This document shows, in pieces, positions 34,572-42,595 of a DNA stretch of 64,000 nt. Under the pieces are notes generated by a model. That model searched no databases and was not told where the DNA came from. It saw only the letters and a list, made by a program, of their open reading frames with translations. Each line of letters opens with the position of its first letter. Position 1 is the stretch's first letter. Location of the stretch: assembly GCF_000238915.1 (NCBI RefSeq), contig NZ_BAEG01000039.1, positions 1 through 64,000 on the forward strand. Direction: 5' to 3'. The translations under genes and the position numbers were made by a program. The DNA comes from Arthrobacter globiformis NBRC 12137 (GTDB taxonomy: Bacteria; Actinomycetota; Actinomycetes; Actinomycetales; Micrococcaceae).

Positions 34572-36377
34572 GTGCTGCGCACACATGACCTCGGATCCCT
34601 TCGCTCCGAGCACATTGGACAAACCGTAACCCTGGCTGGCTGGGTTGGCCGCCGTCGTGATCACGGTGGTGTCGCATTCGTCGATCTGCGTGACGCCTCG
34701 GGCGTGGCGCAGGTGGTGGTCCGCGAGGAAGAGGTCTTCCACGGGCTGCGCAACGAATACGTGCTCCAGGTGACCGGTACGGTCTCCAAGCGCCCGGAAG
34801 GCAACGAGAACGCTGCCCTGGCCACGGGCGAGGTGGAGGTCATGGCGGACAAGGTGGTCATCCTCAACACCGCCGACGCCCTGCCCTTCCAGATTGATGA
34901 GCACGTGGAAGTGGGCGAGGAAGCACGGCTCAAGCACCGCTACCTGGACCTGCGCCGCCCCGGCCCCAGCCGCAACATCCGCCTCCGCTCCGAGGCTAAC
35001 CGCGTGGCCCGCGAGCTGCTGCACGAAGAGGGCTTCGTTGAGATCGAGACGCCGACCCTGACGCGTTCGACGCCGGAAGGCGCCCGTGACTTCCTGGTCC
35101 CCGCACGCCTGGCGCCGGGTTCCTGGTACGCGCTGCCGCAGTCGCCGCAGCTGTTCAAGCAGCTCCTGCAGGTGGGCGGCTTCGAGAAGTACTACCAGAT
35201 CGCCCGCTGCTACCGCGATGAGGACTTCCGCGCCGACCGCCAGCCCGAATTCACCCAGCTCGACATCGAGGCCAGCTTCGTCGAGCAGGACGACATCATC
35301 CGGCTCGGCGAGAACATCGTCAAGGCTGTCTGGAACCTGATCGACGTCGAAATCCCGACGCCGATCCAGCGCATCACCTACGCCGACGCCATGGCCCGGT
35401 TCGGGTCGGACAAGCCCGACCTGCGGTTCGGCCAGGAGCTGACCGAACTGACCGAGTTCTTCAAGGACACCAACTTCGGCGTTTTCAAGGCTCCCTACGT
35501 CGGCGCCGTCGTCATGCCCGGCGGTGCCTCGCAGGCCCGCCGCGCACTTGATGCCTGGCAGGAATGGGCCAAGCAGCGCGGCGCCAAGGGCCTGGCCTAC
35601 GTCCTCTACAAGGAGGACGGCGAGCTCGCGGGCCCCGTGGCCAAGAACCTTACCGAGACCGAACGCGCCGGCCTGGCCGACGCCGTTGGCGCCAAGCCGG
35701 GCGACTGCATCTTCTTCGCTGCCGGCGAGAAGACCCCGTCCCGGGCGCTGCTGGGTGCTGCCCGCGTTGAGATCGGGCACCGCACCGGCCTGATCGACCC
35801 CAACGCGTGGGCCTTCTGCTGGGTGGTGGACGCCCCCATGTTCGAACCCGCCGCTGCCGCGGTGGCATCGGGCGACCTGGCTGTGGGCGCCGGCCAGTGG
35901 ACCGCCGTGCACCACGCCTTCACCTCGCCGAAGCCGGAGTTCCTGGACACCTTTGACCAGGACCCGGAGGCCGCCCTCTCCTACGCCTACGACATCGTGT
36001 GCAACGGAAACGAGATCGGTGGCGGATCCATCCGTATCCACGAGCGAGAAGTCCAGGAGCGCGTCTTTGAGCTCATGGGCCTGGACAAGGCCGATGCCCA
36101 GACGAAGTTCGGCTTCCTGCTGGAGGGCTTCAAGTACGGCGCCCCGCCGCACGGCGGCATCGCCTTCGGCTGGGACCGCGTGGTGGCGCTGCTGGCGGGC
36201 GTGGACTCGATCCGCGACGTCATCGCCTTCCCGAAGTCCGGTGGCGGCCACGACCCGCTGACCGACGCCCCGGCCCCCATCACCGTGCAGCAGCGCAAGG
36301 AGGCCGGCGTCGACTTCAAGCCCGAGGCCAAGAAGGCCGAGCCTGCGCCCCAACGGGCCGAGGACGCAGCCAAGTAG
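34572..36377 (+). CDS. aspS: Aspartyl-tRNA synthetase
   Basis: A 601-residue class II synthetase of the long bacterial type. It has an N-terminal OB-fold anticodon domain ([23 protein letters not shown]), motif 2 [23 protein letters not shown], a bacterial GAD insertion (about 290-420) and motif 3 [16 protein letters not shown]. The C-terminal tail (about 575-601) is Lys/Glu/Ala-rich. The GTG start has AAAGGA 6 nt upstream. Whether it also charges tRNA-Asn cannot be told here, because gatCAB and asnS are not in the window. Confidence 0.97.
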   Translation: MLRTHDLGSLRSEHIGQTVTLAGWVGRRRDHGGVAFVDLRDASGVAQVVVREEEVFHGLRNEYVLQVTGTVSKRPEGNENAALATGEVEVMADKVVILNTADALPFQIDEHVEVGEEARLKHRYLDLRRPGPSRNIRLRSEANRVARELLHEEGFVEIETPTLTRSTPEGARDFLVPARLAPGSWYALPQSPQLFKQLLQVGGFEKYYQIARCYRDEDFRADRQPEFTQLDIEASFVEQDDIIRLGENIVKAVWNLIDVEIPTPIQRITYADAMARFGSDKPDLRFGQELTELTEFFKDTNFGVFKAPYVGAVVMPGGASQARRALDAWQEWAKQRGAKGLAYVLYKEDGELAGPVAKNLTETERAGLADAVGAKPGDCIFFAAGEKTPSRALLGAARVEIGHRTGLIDPNAWAFCWVVDAPMFEPAAAAVASGDLAVGAGQWTAVHHAFTSPKPEFLDTFDQDPEAALSYAYDIVCNGNEIGGGSIRIHEREVQERVFELMGLDKADAQTKFGFLLEGFKYGAPPHGGIAFGWDRVVALLAGVDSIRDVIAFPKSGGGHDPLTDAPAPITVQQRKEAGVDFKPEAKKAEPAPQRAEDAAK

Positions 36378-36389
36378 AGTGACCTGACC

Positions 36390-36431
36390 GACAGCAAAGG
36401 CTCCCCGGGGAACCGGGGAGCCTTTGCTGTC
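36390..36431. terminator. Hairpin terminator after aspS
   Basis: A perfect 19-bp stem (36390-36408 and 36413-36431) with a GGAA loop, starting 13 nt after the aspS stop. The GNAT gene begins 21 nt further on. Confidence 0.92.
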
Positions 36432-36452
36432 CCAGGCCGGAAGGAGAGTCCG

Positions 36453-37298
36453 ATGGACCGTGAGGCAATCCCCGAGCTGGATGTGTTGATGGATGCAGCC
36501 TGGCCGGCGCCGGACCGGGAGCTGTCCGGCGGCTGGGTTCTCCGCGCCGCCGCCGGGGTGACCCAGCGAGCCAACTCCATCTGGCCGCGTTCGGAGCCAC
36601 TGGGCAGGCGGGATGAACGGCCCGCTGCAATGCGGGCTGCCCGGGCCTGGTACCGGGCCCGCCGGCTGCCGGTGATCTTCCAGGTCTTCGACACTCCCGG
36701 CAGTTCTGCGCTGAACGCCGTCCTGGATGAGGAAGGCTTCACCCGGCAAGCCGAGACGCTGGTCATGGTGCGGACCGCTGACGTAGCCGTTGCAGCCGGC
36801 GGGGATGCCCCGGAACCCGGCGCCGGCGTCGAAATCACTGAGTATCCGTCGGCGGAATGGCTGGACCTGTGGTGGTCTGTTGAGGGCCGCGGCGGCGCCG
36901 CGGAACTGGAGACTGCGCGTGCCATCCTCACCGGCTGCCCGGCGCTGTACGCCCTGGTGAGGGACGACGACGGCGGGCCGGCCGCCGTCGGACGCCTTGC
37001 TGTTGTTCCCGGCGGGGCAGCTGATTCTGGCGGCACTGCCGTTCCCGGCGCGGCGGGCAGCTGGGGTGGGCTGTACTGCATGGCCACCCGGCCCGATGCC
37101 CGGCGCCGCGGCTACGCCAGCCGGGTCCAGCAGGCACTGTTCAGCGCAGGTGCGGCGCGGGGACTGGCCGGTTACTGGCTGCTGGTGATGGCCTCGAACA
37201 CCGCCGCCCGGGAGCTGTACTCCCGGGCAGGTTTCTGTGAAGTGTCCAGATATTATTACCGGCAGGAACGGCCGCGGCGTTCGCTGACCGGCTGCTGA
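36453..37298 (+). CDS. GNAT family N-acetyltransferase
   Basis: A 281-residue protein with a degenerate N-terminal GNAT-like half (GGWVLRAAAGVTQRANSIWP, PVIFQVFD) and a functional C-terminal half. The acetyl-CoA motif A is RPDARRRGYASRVQQALF, with the R-R-x-G-Y/x-A pattern of the pyrophosphate loop, and motif B is NTAARELYSRAGFCEVSRYYYR. The substrate is unknown. GGAAGGAGAG lies 6 nt before the ATG. It follows the aspS terminator, so it is expected to have its own promoter. Confidence 0.9.
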   Translation: MDREAIPELDVLMDAAWPAPDRELSGGWVLRAAAGVTQRANSIWPRSEPLGRRDERPAAMRAARAWYRARRLPVIFQVFDTPGSSALNAVLDEEGFTRQAETLVMVRTADVAVAAGGDAPEPGAGVEITEYPSAEWLDLWWSVEGRGGAAELETARAILTGCPALYALVRDDDGGPAAVGRLAVVPGGAADSGGTAVPGAAGSWGGLYCMATRPDARRRGYASRVQQALFSAGAARGLAGYWLLVMASNTAARELYSRAGFCEVSRYYYRQERPRRSLTGC

Positions 37299-37334
37299 GC
37301 TGCGCCTTCACCCCGCCGGAAGCCGGGCGTGGGC

Positions 37335-38717
37335 TCAGCGGTGCTCGAGGGCGGGCTGCTGTGCCTCGGCCTGCCGCCGGCGTGCGGTGCCGGCCAGGTA
37401 CGGTCCGCCGAGTTCGCCGATGGGCGTGGCGGCAGTCTCCCGGGACCAGAACGCGGATCCTGCGGCGATGAGCATGCATACGGTGCCAAAGACGGCCACG
37501 GGCACCCAGCCCCAGGCTCCGGGGGCCAGCAGCATCCCGGCGATCATTGGGCCGAAGCCGGCGAGAACCAGGCCGAACTGGTTGCCCAATGCCATGCCGG
37601 AGTAGCGGACGGGCGCTGCGAACTGTTCGGCGAAGAACGCCGGCCAGACGCCGTTGAAGCCCGAGTACAGCACCGTCATGTTCAGGAACGCGGCCAGGAA
37701 CACCAGCCCAATGTTGCCGGAGGAGAGGGCCAGGAAGTACAGGAAGATCGTGGCGGAGCAGCCGATCGCGGCGGTCAGCAGGAGGGGGCGGCGGCCGATC
37801 CGGTCGGACAGCCTGGCTGCCAGCGGCATGGCGAACATGGACAGGCCGATGGCCACGGCGTTCACGGTCAGGATGGACGCCCGGTCGAAGCCGGCGCCGG
37901 ACGTGGCGTAGGCGAGTCCGAACACCGTGAAGATGGTCTGCATCACGGACATGATGGACATTCCCGCCACCCGCAGCACATCCGGGGCCTGGAACCGGAG
38001 CACTTCCTTGAGGGGCATCGGGGCCACCTGGCGGCGTTCCTGGGCCTCCTCGAAAACCGGGGTCTCGTCCAGGTGCGTGCGGACCCAGTAGGCGATGGCG
38101 AGGACCACGATGGAAAGCCAGAACGGGATGCGCCAGCCCCAGCTCATCATGGCCTCCCGGGGCAGTGACGTAACCGGAATGAAGACCAGGGTGGCCAGCA
38201 CCATGCCGGAGGCGTAGCCCGTCATTACGAAGCTGGTGAAGAACCCGCGACTGCCTTCGGGCGAGTGTTCCAGTGTCAGCGTGGAGGCACCCGCCGATTC
38301 CGCACCGGCGGAGAAGCCCTGCGCCAGCCGGCCCGCCACCAGCAGGATGGGAGCCCAGACGCCGAGCTGCTCGTAGGTGGGCAGGAAACCGATGCCAAGG
38401 GATGCCAGGCCCATGATGCCGAGGGTCAGGAGCAGGATCCTCTTACGGCCCAGTTTGTCGCCGAAATGGCCCATCACCAGTCCGCCAACAGGCCGCGCCA
38501 CGTACGCGACGCCGAAGGTGGCGAAGGCGCCGATCAGCCCGATGGCCGGGTCCGCGGAGGGGAAGAACAGGTGGGGGAACACCAGGGCTGCCGCGGTGCC
38601 GTAGATGAAGAAGTCGTAGTACTCCAGCGTGCTGCCGAGGAAGGACGCCAGGGCGGCCTTGCGCGGCGTTTTCCGCGGTGCCTGCGGGGGAACCTGCGGT
38701 GATGGGGTGGTGGTCAC
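37335..38717 (-). CDS. MHS-family MFS transporter
   Basis: A 460-residue transporter of the metabolite:H+ symporter group. The first helix SFLGSTLEYYDFFIYGTAAALVF is the MHS hallmark, and the loop GHFGDKLGRKRILLLT is the MFS motif A (G-x3-D-x2-G-R-K/R). About 12 helices are seen, with a second motif-A copy in the loop after helix 8 (ARLSDRIGRRPLLL). Such proteins import organic acids, betaines or aromatic acids with protons. It is the last gene of the leftward catabolic operon: its AAGGAG site overlaps the Dabb stop codon, so it should import the compound handled there. GTG is the start. Confidence 0.93.
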   Translation of the reverse strand: MTTTPSPQVPPQAPRKTPRKAALASFLGSTLEYYDFFIYGTAAALVFPHLFFPSADPAIGLIGAFATFGVAYVARPVGGLVMGHFGDKLGRKRILLLTLGIMGLASLGIGFLPTYEQLGVWAPILLVAGRLAQGFSAGAESAGASTLTLEHSPEGSRGFFTSFVMTGYASGMVLATLVFIPVTSLPREAMMSWGWRIPFWLSIVVLAIAYWVRTHLDETPVFEEAQERRQVAPMPLKEVLRFQAPDVLRVAGMSIMSVMQTIFTVFGLAYATSGAGFDRASILTVNAVAIGLSMFAMPLAARLSDRIGRRPLLLTAAIGCSATIFLYFLALSSGNIGLVFLAAFLNMTVLYSGFNGVWPAFFAEQFAAPVRYSGMALGNQFGLVLAGFGPMIAGMLLAPGAWGWVPVAVFGTVCMLIAAGSAFWSRETAATPIGELGGPYLAGTARRRQAEAQQPALEHR

Positions 38718-38727
38718 GGTAATCTCC

Positions 38728-39057
38728 TTAAGACTGCGTAGTCTCGATGGGGGCCGGCGTGGTGTCCGGGAGGTGGAAGTCCACCGCGAGGATCTGCCGG
38801 CTGTTGGGGAACGAGTACGCCTTCAGCGGCTCGTGGAGTGGATGCGTGTTGTACACGGCGATGTCCTCGACGCTTTCAAAGTCGGCCACGATCGCGTAGT
38901 CGAAGGAGCGTTCGGTGTTCAGGACGTCCGGGCCGTGGCTGAGGCTCACCATGCCGGGGATCTTTCCGGCCATGTTGTTGAGCCCGTCAATCCAGGCCTG
39001 CCGGTCGGCCGGCGGGAAGCCGGGCTTGAACTGGAAGAGCACGGTGTGGCGGATCAT
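38728..39057 (-). CDS. Dabb family (stress-responsive alpha-beta barrel) protein
   Basis: A 109-residue protein beginning MIRHTVLFQFKPGFP, the Dabb signature, with a ferredoxin-like alpha+beta fold that normally dimerises into a small barrel. Members include plant heat-stress proteins and polyketide cyclases such as olivetolic acid cyclase; bacterial ones are mostly uncharacterised and often encoded inside catabolic operons. The ATG at 39057 lies one base after the flavoenzyme stop (TGA-G-ATG), so it is co-translated. The longer frame would lie inside the flavoenzyme gene. A role as a small cyclase, isomerase or hydrolase in the pathway is inferred from context only. Confidence 0.85.
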   Translation of the reverse strand: MIRHTVLFQFKPGFPPADRQAWIDGLNNMAGKIPGMVSLSHGPDVLNTERSFDYAIVADFESVEDIAVYNTHPLHEPLKAYSFPNSRQILAVDFHLPDTTPAPIETTQS

Positions 39058-39058
39058 C

Positions 39059-40738
39059 TCAGGCACCGGTACCGACAAGCTCGACCACCGGTGACGGCGC
39101 GGCAGAAACATATTCGGGGCACTGGCCGGCAAGGGTCCGGCCGGCGAGGTAGCCCATGGTCATGATGGGCCCAAGGGTGGCGCCGGCTCCGGGATAGCCT
39201 GCCGCGTAGGCGTTCTCGGCGGTGTTCCCGGCGGCGAACAGGCCCGGGATGGGGCGGCTGTCGACGTCGAGCACGCGGGCCGACCCGTCGGTGGCAACGC
39301 CGCCGTTGGTGCCGAAGGCGCCGTTCACCACTTCCAGCGCGTAGAAGGGGCCGGACTCGAGCGGGCCCAGCGAGGGGTTCGGCCACGGGCAGTCGGCGTC
39401 GCCCCAGTACTTGTCGTAGGCGCTTTCGCCGCGGCCGAAGTCGGGGTCCTGCCCCCTTGCTGCGAACTCGTTGAACCGGGCCACTGTGGCTTCCAGGTTT
39501 TCCGCCGGAACATTGATCTTCGCGGCGAGTTCAGCCAGCGTGGGCGCCTCGATCAGATAGTCCGGCGTCGGCTGGCCTGCGCGGTGGGCCAGGATGCCGT
39601 AGCGCTCCAGGTAGCCGTGGTCCACGATCACGTGCGCCGGGGTGTTCAGCGTGCGGTTGGCGGCGGAGTCCCAGGACTGCAGGCTGCGGGCGAGGTCGTT
39701 GTAGTTCTGCGACTCGTTGGCGAAGCGGCGGCCGCGGCGGTTGACCATGATGGACCCCGGGCCCTGGCGTTCGAACCGCAGCAGGGTGCCGACCGCCTGC
39801 CCGTCGCGGGTGTCGCCGGTGACGGACATCGGCGCCCACCAGGCTTCCCGGGTGCCGCGGGTCTGGCCGCCGATGCGCTGCGACATCCGCAGCCCGTCGC
39901 CGGTGTTGGAGGGCGGCGAGCACATCGTGTAGAGCCGGGACGCGAGCATCGAATCGGCCAGGGCCTTGTCCCATTCGAAGCCGCCGGTGGCGAGCACCAC
40001 GCCGTCGCGGGCATGGAACGCCTCACCGGTTTCCAGTTCGACGCCGGTCACCCGGCCGCCGTCCGTGAGCAGCCGGTGCCCGCGCGCCCCGGTGACAAGC
40101 GCGGCGCCGTCCCGCACCAGGCTGGCGAGCAGCATGGAAACGAGGGCCTGTCCCTTGGCCACGAGGCCGTCGTCCTGGCGGCCGGCCAGGTCGTCCCACG
40201 GGAATTTGGTGAAGGCGCCCCACTCCTCGTATTCCTGCATGGTGAAGGGGGCCCGGCCGTCACTGCGCACGTGCGCCCGGAGGGCGCCCAGGGCCTCGGC
40301 GCTGTTGAACAGCTCGGGCTCCACGGTGCGGCCGCCCGTCACGGCACCGGGGAGATCCTGCCGGTAATCGGGGAAGTTGTCGAGGAAGATGAAGCGGACG
40401 CCGCACTCCGCCTCGACGAAGCGGAGCATCTGGTCGCCGTAGTCCAGCGCGGCGTCCAGCAGTTCGTCCCGGCCCCTGCCGCGGGCGACGGCCCGTACAT
40501 ACTCCCCGGCCGCTGCCTTGGAGTCGGTGATCCCGGCCTTCCGTGCGTGGTGGTTATCCGCCACCCACAGCATGCCGCCGGACACGGCGGAGGTCCCGCC
40601 CAGGAGGTCACTCTTTTCGAGGACGACGACGGACTTGCCGGCCCGGGCGGCGGTGGCCGCCGCGGTGAGTGCGCCCGCACCGGAACCGACGACGACGACG
40701 TCGTAAGTGTCCGCGGAGGTACCGTTGACGAATTTCAT
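39059..40738 (-). CDS. FAD-dependent dehydrogenase, 3-ketosteroid Δ1-dehydrogenase-like
   Basis: A 559-residue flavoprotein of the fumarate reductase/KstD superfamily. The FAD-binding motif is VVVGSGAGALTAAATAARAGKSVVVLEK, followed by LLGGTSAVSGGMLWVADN. The closing segment reads GLFAAGNTAENAYAAGYPGAGATLGP; its Y-P-G-x-G motif corresponds to the Tyr and Gly that bind the C3 carbonyl in studied 3-ketosteroid Δ1-dehydrogenases. The reaction expected is desaturation next to a ring ketone, with electrons going to quinone or another carrier. It lies between the SDR and Dabb genes in one operon. Steroid specificity is not shown. Confidence 0.88.
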   Translation of the reverse strand: MKFVNGTSADTYDVVVVGSGAGALTAAATAARAGKSVVVLEKSDLLGGTSAVSGGMLWVADNHHARKAGITDSKAAAGEYVRAVARGRGRDELLDAALDYGDQMLRFVEAECGVRFIFLDNFPDYRQDLPGAVTGGRTVEPELFNSAEALGALRAHVRSDGRAPFTMQEYEEWGAFTKFPWDDLAGRQDDGLVAKGQALVSMLLASLVRDGAALVTGARGHRLLTDGGRVTGVELETGEAFHARDGVVLATGGFEWDKALADSMLASRLYTMCSPPSNTGDGLRMSQRIGGQTRGTREAWWAPMSVTGDTRDGQAVGTLLRFERQGPGSIMVNRRGRRFANESQNYNDLARSLQSWDSAANRTLNTPAHVIVDHGYLERYGILAHRAGQPTPDYLIEAPTLAELAAKINVPAENLEATVARFNEFAARGQDPDFGRGESAYDKYWGDADCPWPNPSLGPLESGPFYALEVVNGAFGTNGGVATDGSARVLDVDSRPIPGLFAAGNTAENAYAAGYPGAGATLGPIMTMGYLAGRTLAGQCPEYVSAAPSPVVELVGTGA

Positions 40739-40808
40739 GGGTGTTGCCTTTCGCAGTGAAGCTGATGGGTGCTGCTGAAGCTGGGGTGATGCTGGGTGGG
40801 GGGCGGCG

Positions 40809-41570
40809 TCAGACGGCCGTGTAGCCGCCGTCGATGACGAGCTCGGAACCGGTGGTGAAGCGCGACTCGTCCGAGGCCAGGTAGAGCACGCCGTACGCGA
40901 TCTCGTCCGGTTCGCCCTGGCGGGGCAACGGGTTGGAGCCCACCAGTTGCTTGTAGTAGGCCTCGGGTCCGATGTCGGACTGCTCGGCGGAGCGGCGGCT
41001 CATTCTGGTGTTCATGGACCCGGGATGGATGGAGTTGACCCGGATGCCGTAGCCGCCATAGGCCGCCGCGTCCGACTTGCTCAGCAGCCGTACTGCACCT
41101 TTGGTGGCGTGGTACAGCGGAACGTTCCGGCCACCGGTGAGCCCGTGGATGGAGGAGAAGTTGACGATGCTGCCGGCGCCTTGTTCGATCATGCCGGGGA
41201 CCACGTGCTTGGTCATCAGCCAAACGCCCTTGACGTTGACGTTGAAAATCGTGTCGAAGTCGGCCGTCGAGGCGGTGTGGGAGGCTCCTGCCGGGCCGAT
41301 GATGCCAGCGGCGTTGACCAGGATGTCCGGGGTGCCCAGTTCGTCGCGGACCCGGCCGACAGCTTCGGCGACGCTGGCCTCGCTGGTGACGTCGACGTCG
41401 TACTCAGTGATGTTTGCGTGCGCCGCTGCGGCCGGGATGCCGGCAACGTCCAGGCTGGCAACCTTCGCGCCGTGTTCGGCAAGGAGGGCGGCAGTGGCGC
41501 TGCCCAGGTCTCCGCGGCCCCCGGTGACAACGGCGGTCTTTCCGGCCACGCGCTTCTGGATGGGATTCAT
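40809..41570 (-). CDS. Short-chain dehydrogenase/reductase (SDR)
   Basis: A 253-residue classical SDR. The cofactor motif is VTGGRGDLGSATAALLAEHG (T-G-x3-G-x-G), followed by NAAG near residue 87, the catalytic serine in VNFSSIHG, and the YHATKGA active-site Tyr-Lys pair. The aspartate after the second strand (KVASLDVAG) predicts NAD(H) preference. The ATG at 41570 is preceded by GAGGAG, and the longer frame lacks support. It is the second gene of the leftward operon, so it probably oxidises a secondary alcohol to a ketone before the flavoenzyme acts. Substrate unknown. Confidence 0.93.
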   Translation of the reverse strand: MNPIQKRVAGKTAVVTGGRGDLGSATAALLAEHGAKVASLDVAGIPAAAAHANITEYDVDVTSEASVAEAVGRVRDELGTPDILVNAAGIIGPAGASHTASTADFDTIFNVNVKGVWLMTKHVVPGMIEQGAGSIVNFSSIHGLTGGRNVPLYHATKGAVRLLSKSDAAAYGGYGIRVNSIHPGSMNTRMSRRSAEQSDIGPEAYYKQLVGSNPLPRQGEPDEIAYGVLYLASDESRFTTGSELVIDGGYTAV

Positions 41571-41649
41571 GTGGTGCTCCTCGTGATCCTGCAGCCTCGT
41601 CGCTGCTTCCAGCCAGCGTGGCAGGGGACCTGTGAGCGGAACCACATGA

Positions 41650-42462
41650 TTACCGATGAACGGCAAAGAGGGCTTTCAGTGGCTTTGCCGGAGCGTCCCC
41701 TTCAGCTCGCCGCGCCAGCCCCAGGGCACGGGAGATCCCGCGTGCTGCCGCCATCAGGACGGGCACCCGGGCAGGCGCGTTCTCCTCGTTGCGCGGCACC
41801 ACCACGCTGAGGGCGGCACGGATGGTGTTGTCCGGACCGAAAACCGGCACGGCGATGCCGCTGGACTCCGGCACGATCACCCCGGGCATGGCTGCGAAGC
41901 CGCGCTGCCGGATCTCGGCCAGGTGGCGCCGGAGCGCGGCCGGCTCGGTCAGGGTCGTCTCGGTGAACTTTGTCAGTGGCCGGGCCAGGAAGGCGTCCTG
42001 GTACGCGGCGGGGGAGTGGGCCAGCAGCACCAGTCCCGAGGACGTGGCGTGGACGGGGAGCCTGCCGGCGATTTTGGTGATATCCACGATGGTCCTGTCC
42101 GAGCCGAGGCGCTCGATGTACAGCACCTCGTCCGAATCGAGGATGCCCAGCGTGGTGGAGTGCTGCACCACGGCCTGGACGTCCTCCATGAAAGGCAGGG
42201 CGGCCTCGCGCAGACCCAGCATCTTGGAGCCCCGGGAAGCCAGTTCCCACATCCGCGTGCCGATGTGGATGTCGCCGCCGGGCTCGCGTTCCAGCAGCCG
42301 CTCGAGCAGCAGGTCGTTGACCAGCCGGTACGTGGTGGTCACCGGCAGGCCGGTGCGGCGTCCGAGCTCGGCAACGCTCATGGCGGGGTGCCGGTCATCG
42401 AAGGCGCTCACGATTTTCACGACGCGGCCGATGATCGACTCGCCGGATGCGGAGTTGGCCAC
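41650..42462 (-). CDS. IclR family transcriptional regulator (copy 1)
   Basis: A 270-residue regulator. The N-terminal winged helix-turn-helix is at about 10-60 (MSVAELGRRTGLPVTTTYRLVNDLL), followed by the IclR effector domain with VLYIERLGSDR, GRLPVHATSSGLVLLAHSP and GVIVPESSGIAVPVF. The GTG start at 42462 has AGGAGG 6 nt upstream; the longer frame has no such site. It heads the leftward operon and diverges from the second flavoenzyme. It is a clear paralogue of the regulator at 44353-45138: both begin MANS-SGES and share RVV and RxxAFDxxxPAM patterns. It probably senses the pathway substrate. Confidence 0.93.
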   Translation of the reverse strand: MANSASGESIIGRVVKIVSAFDDRHPAMSVAELGRRTGLPVTTTYRLVNDLLLERLLEREPGGDIHIGTRMWELASRGSKMLGLREAALPFMEDVQAVVQHSTTLGILDSDEVLYIERLGSDRTIVDITKIAGRLPVHATSSGLVLLAHSPAAYQDAFLARPLTKFTETTLTEPAALRRHLAEIRQRGFAAMPGVIVPESSGIAVPVFGPDNTIRAALSVVVPRNEENAPARVPVLMAAARGISRALGLARRAEGDAPAKPLKALFAVHR

Positions 42463-42547
42463 GCTTCCTCCTGTCGGTTCCCGCTCAATGGTAATCCTCC
42501 TCCCGGGCGGCCGTGCTCCCGGATCTACTGGGGGTTTGTCAGTCAAC

Positions 42548-42578
42548 GCCTGCCGCCGCAAAGGAGTGGCCGGCAGGC
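42548..42578. repeat. Inverted repeat in the divergent control region
   Basis: GCCTGCCG and CGGCAGGC form a perfect 8-bp inverted repeat spaced by 15 bp, within the 133-bp gap between the IclR and flavoenzyme starts. It could be an IclR-type operator. The gap otherwise holds the two ribosome sites, and no clear -10 box is seen. Confidence 0.4.
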
Positions 42579-42595
42579 AGAACGGAGCAGGAACC

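Noticed and set aside
34542..36749. 735-codon antisense frame opposite aspS
   Set aside because: It is a shadow frame covering a complete aspartyl-tRNA synthetase and its terminator.
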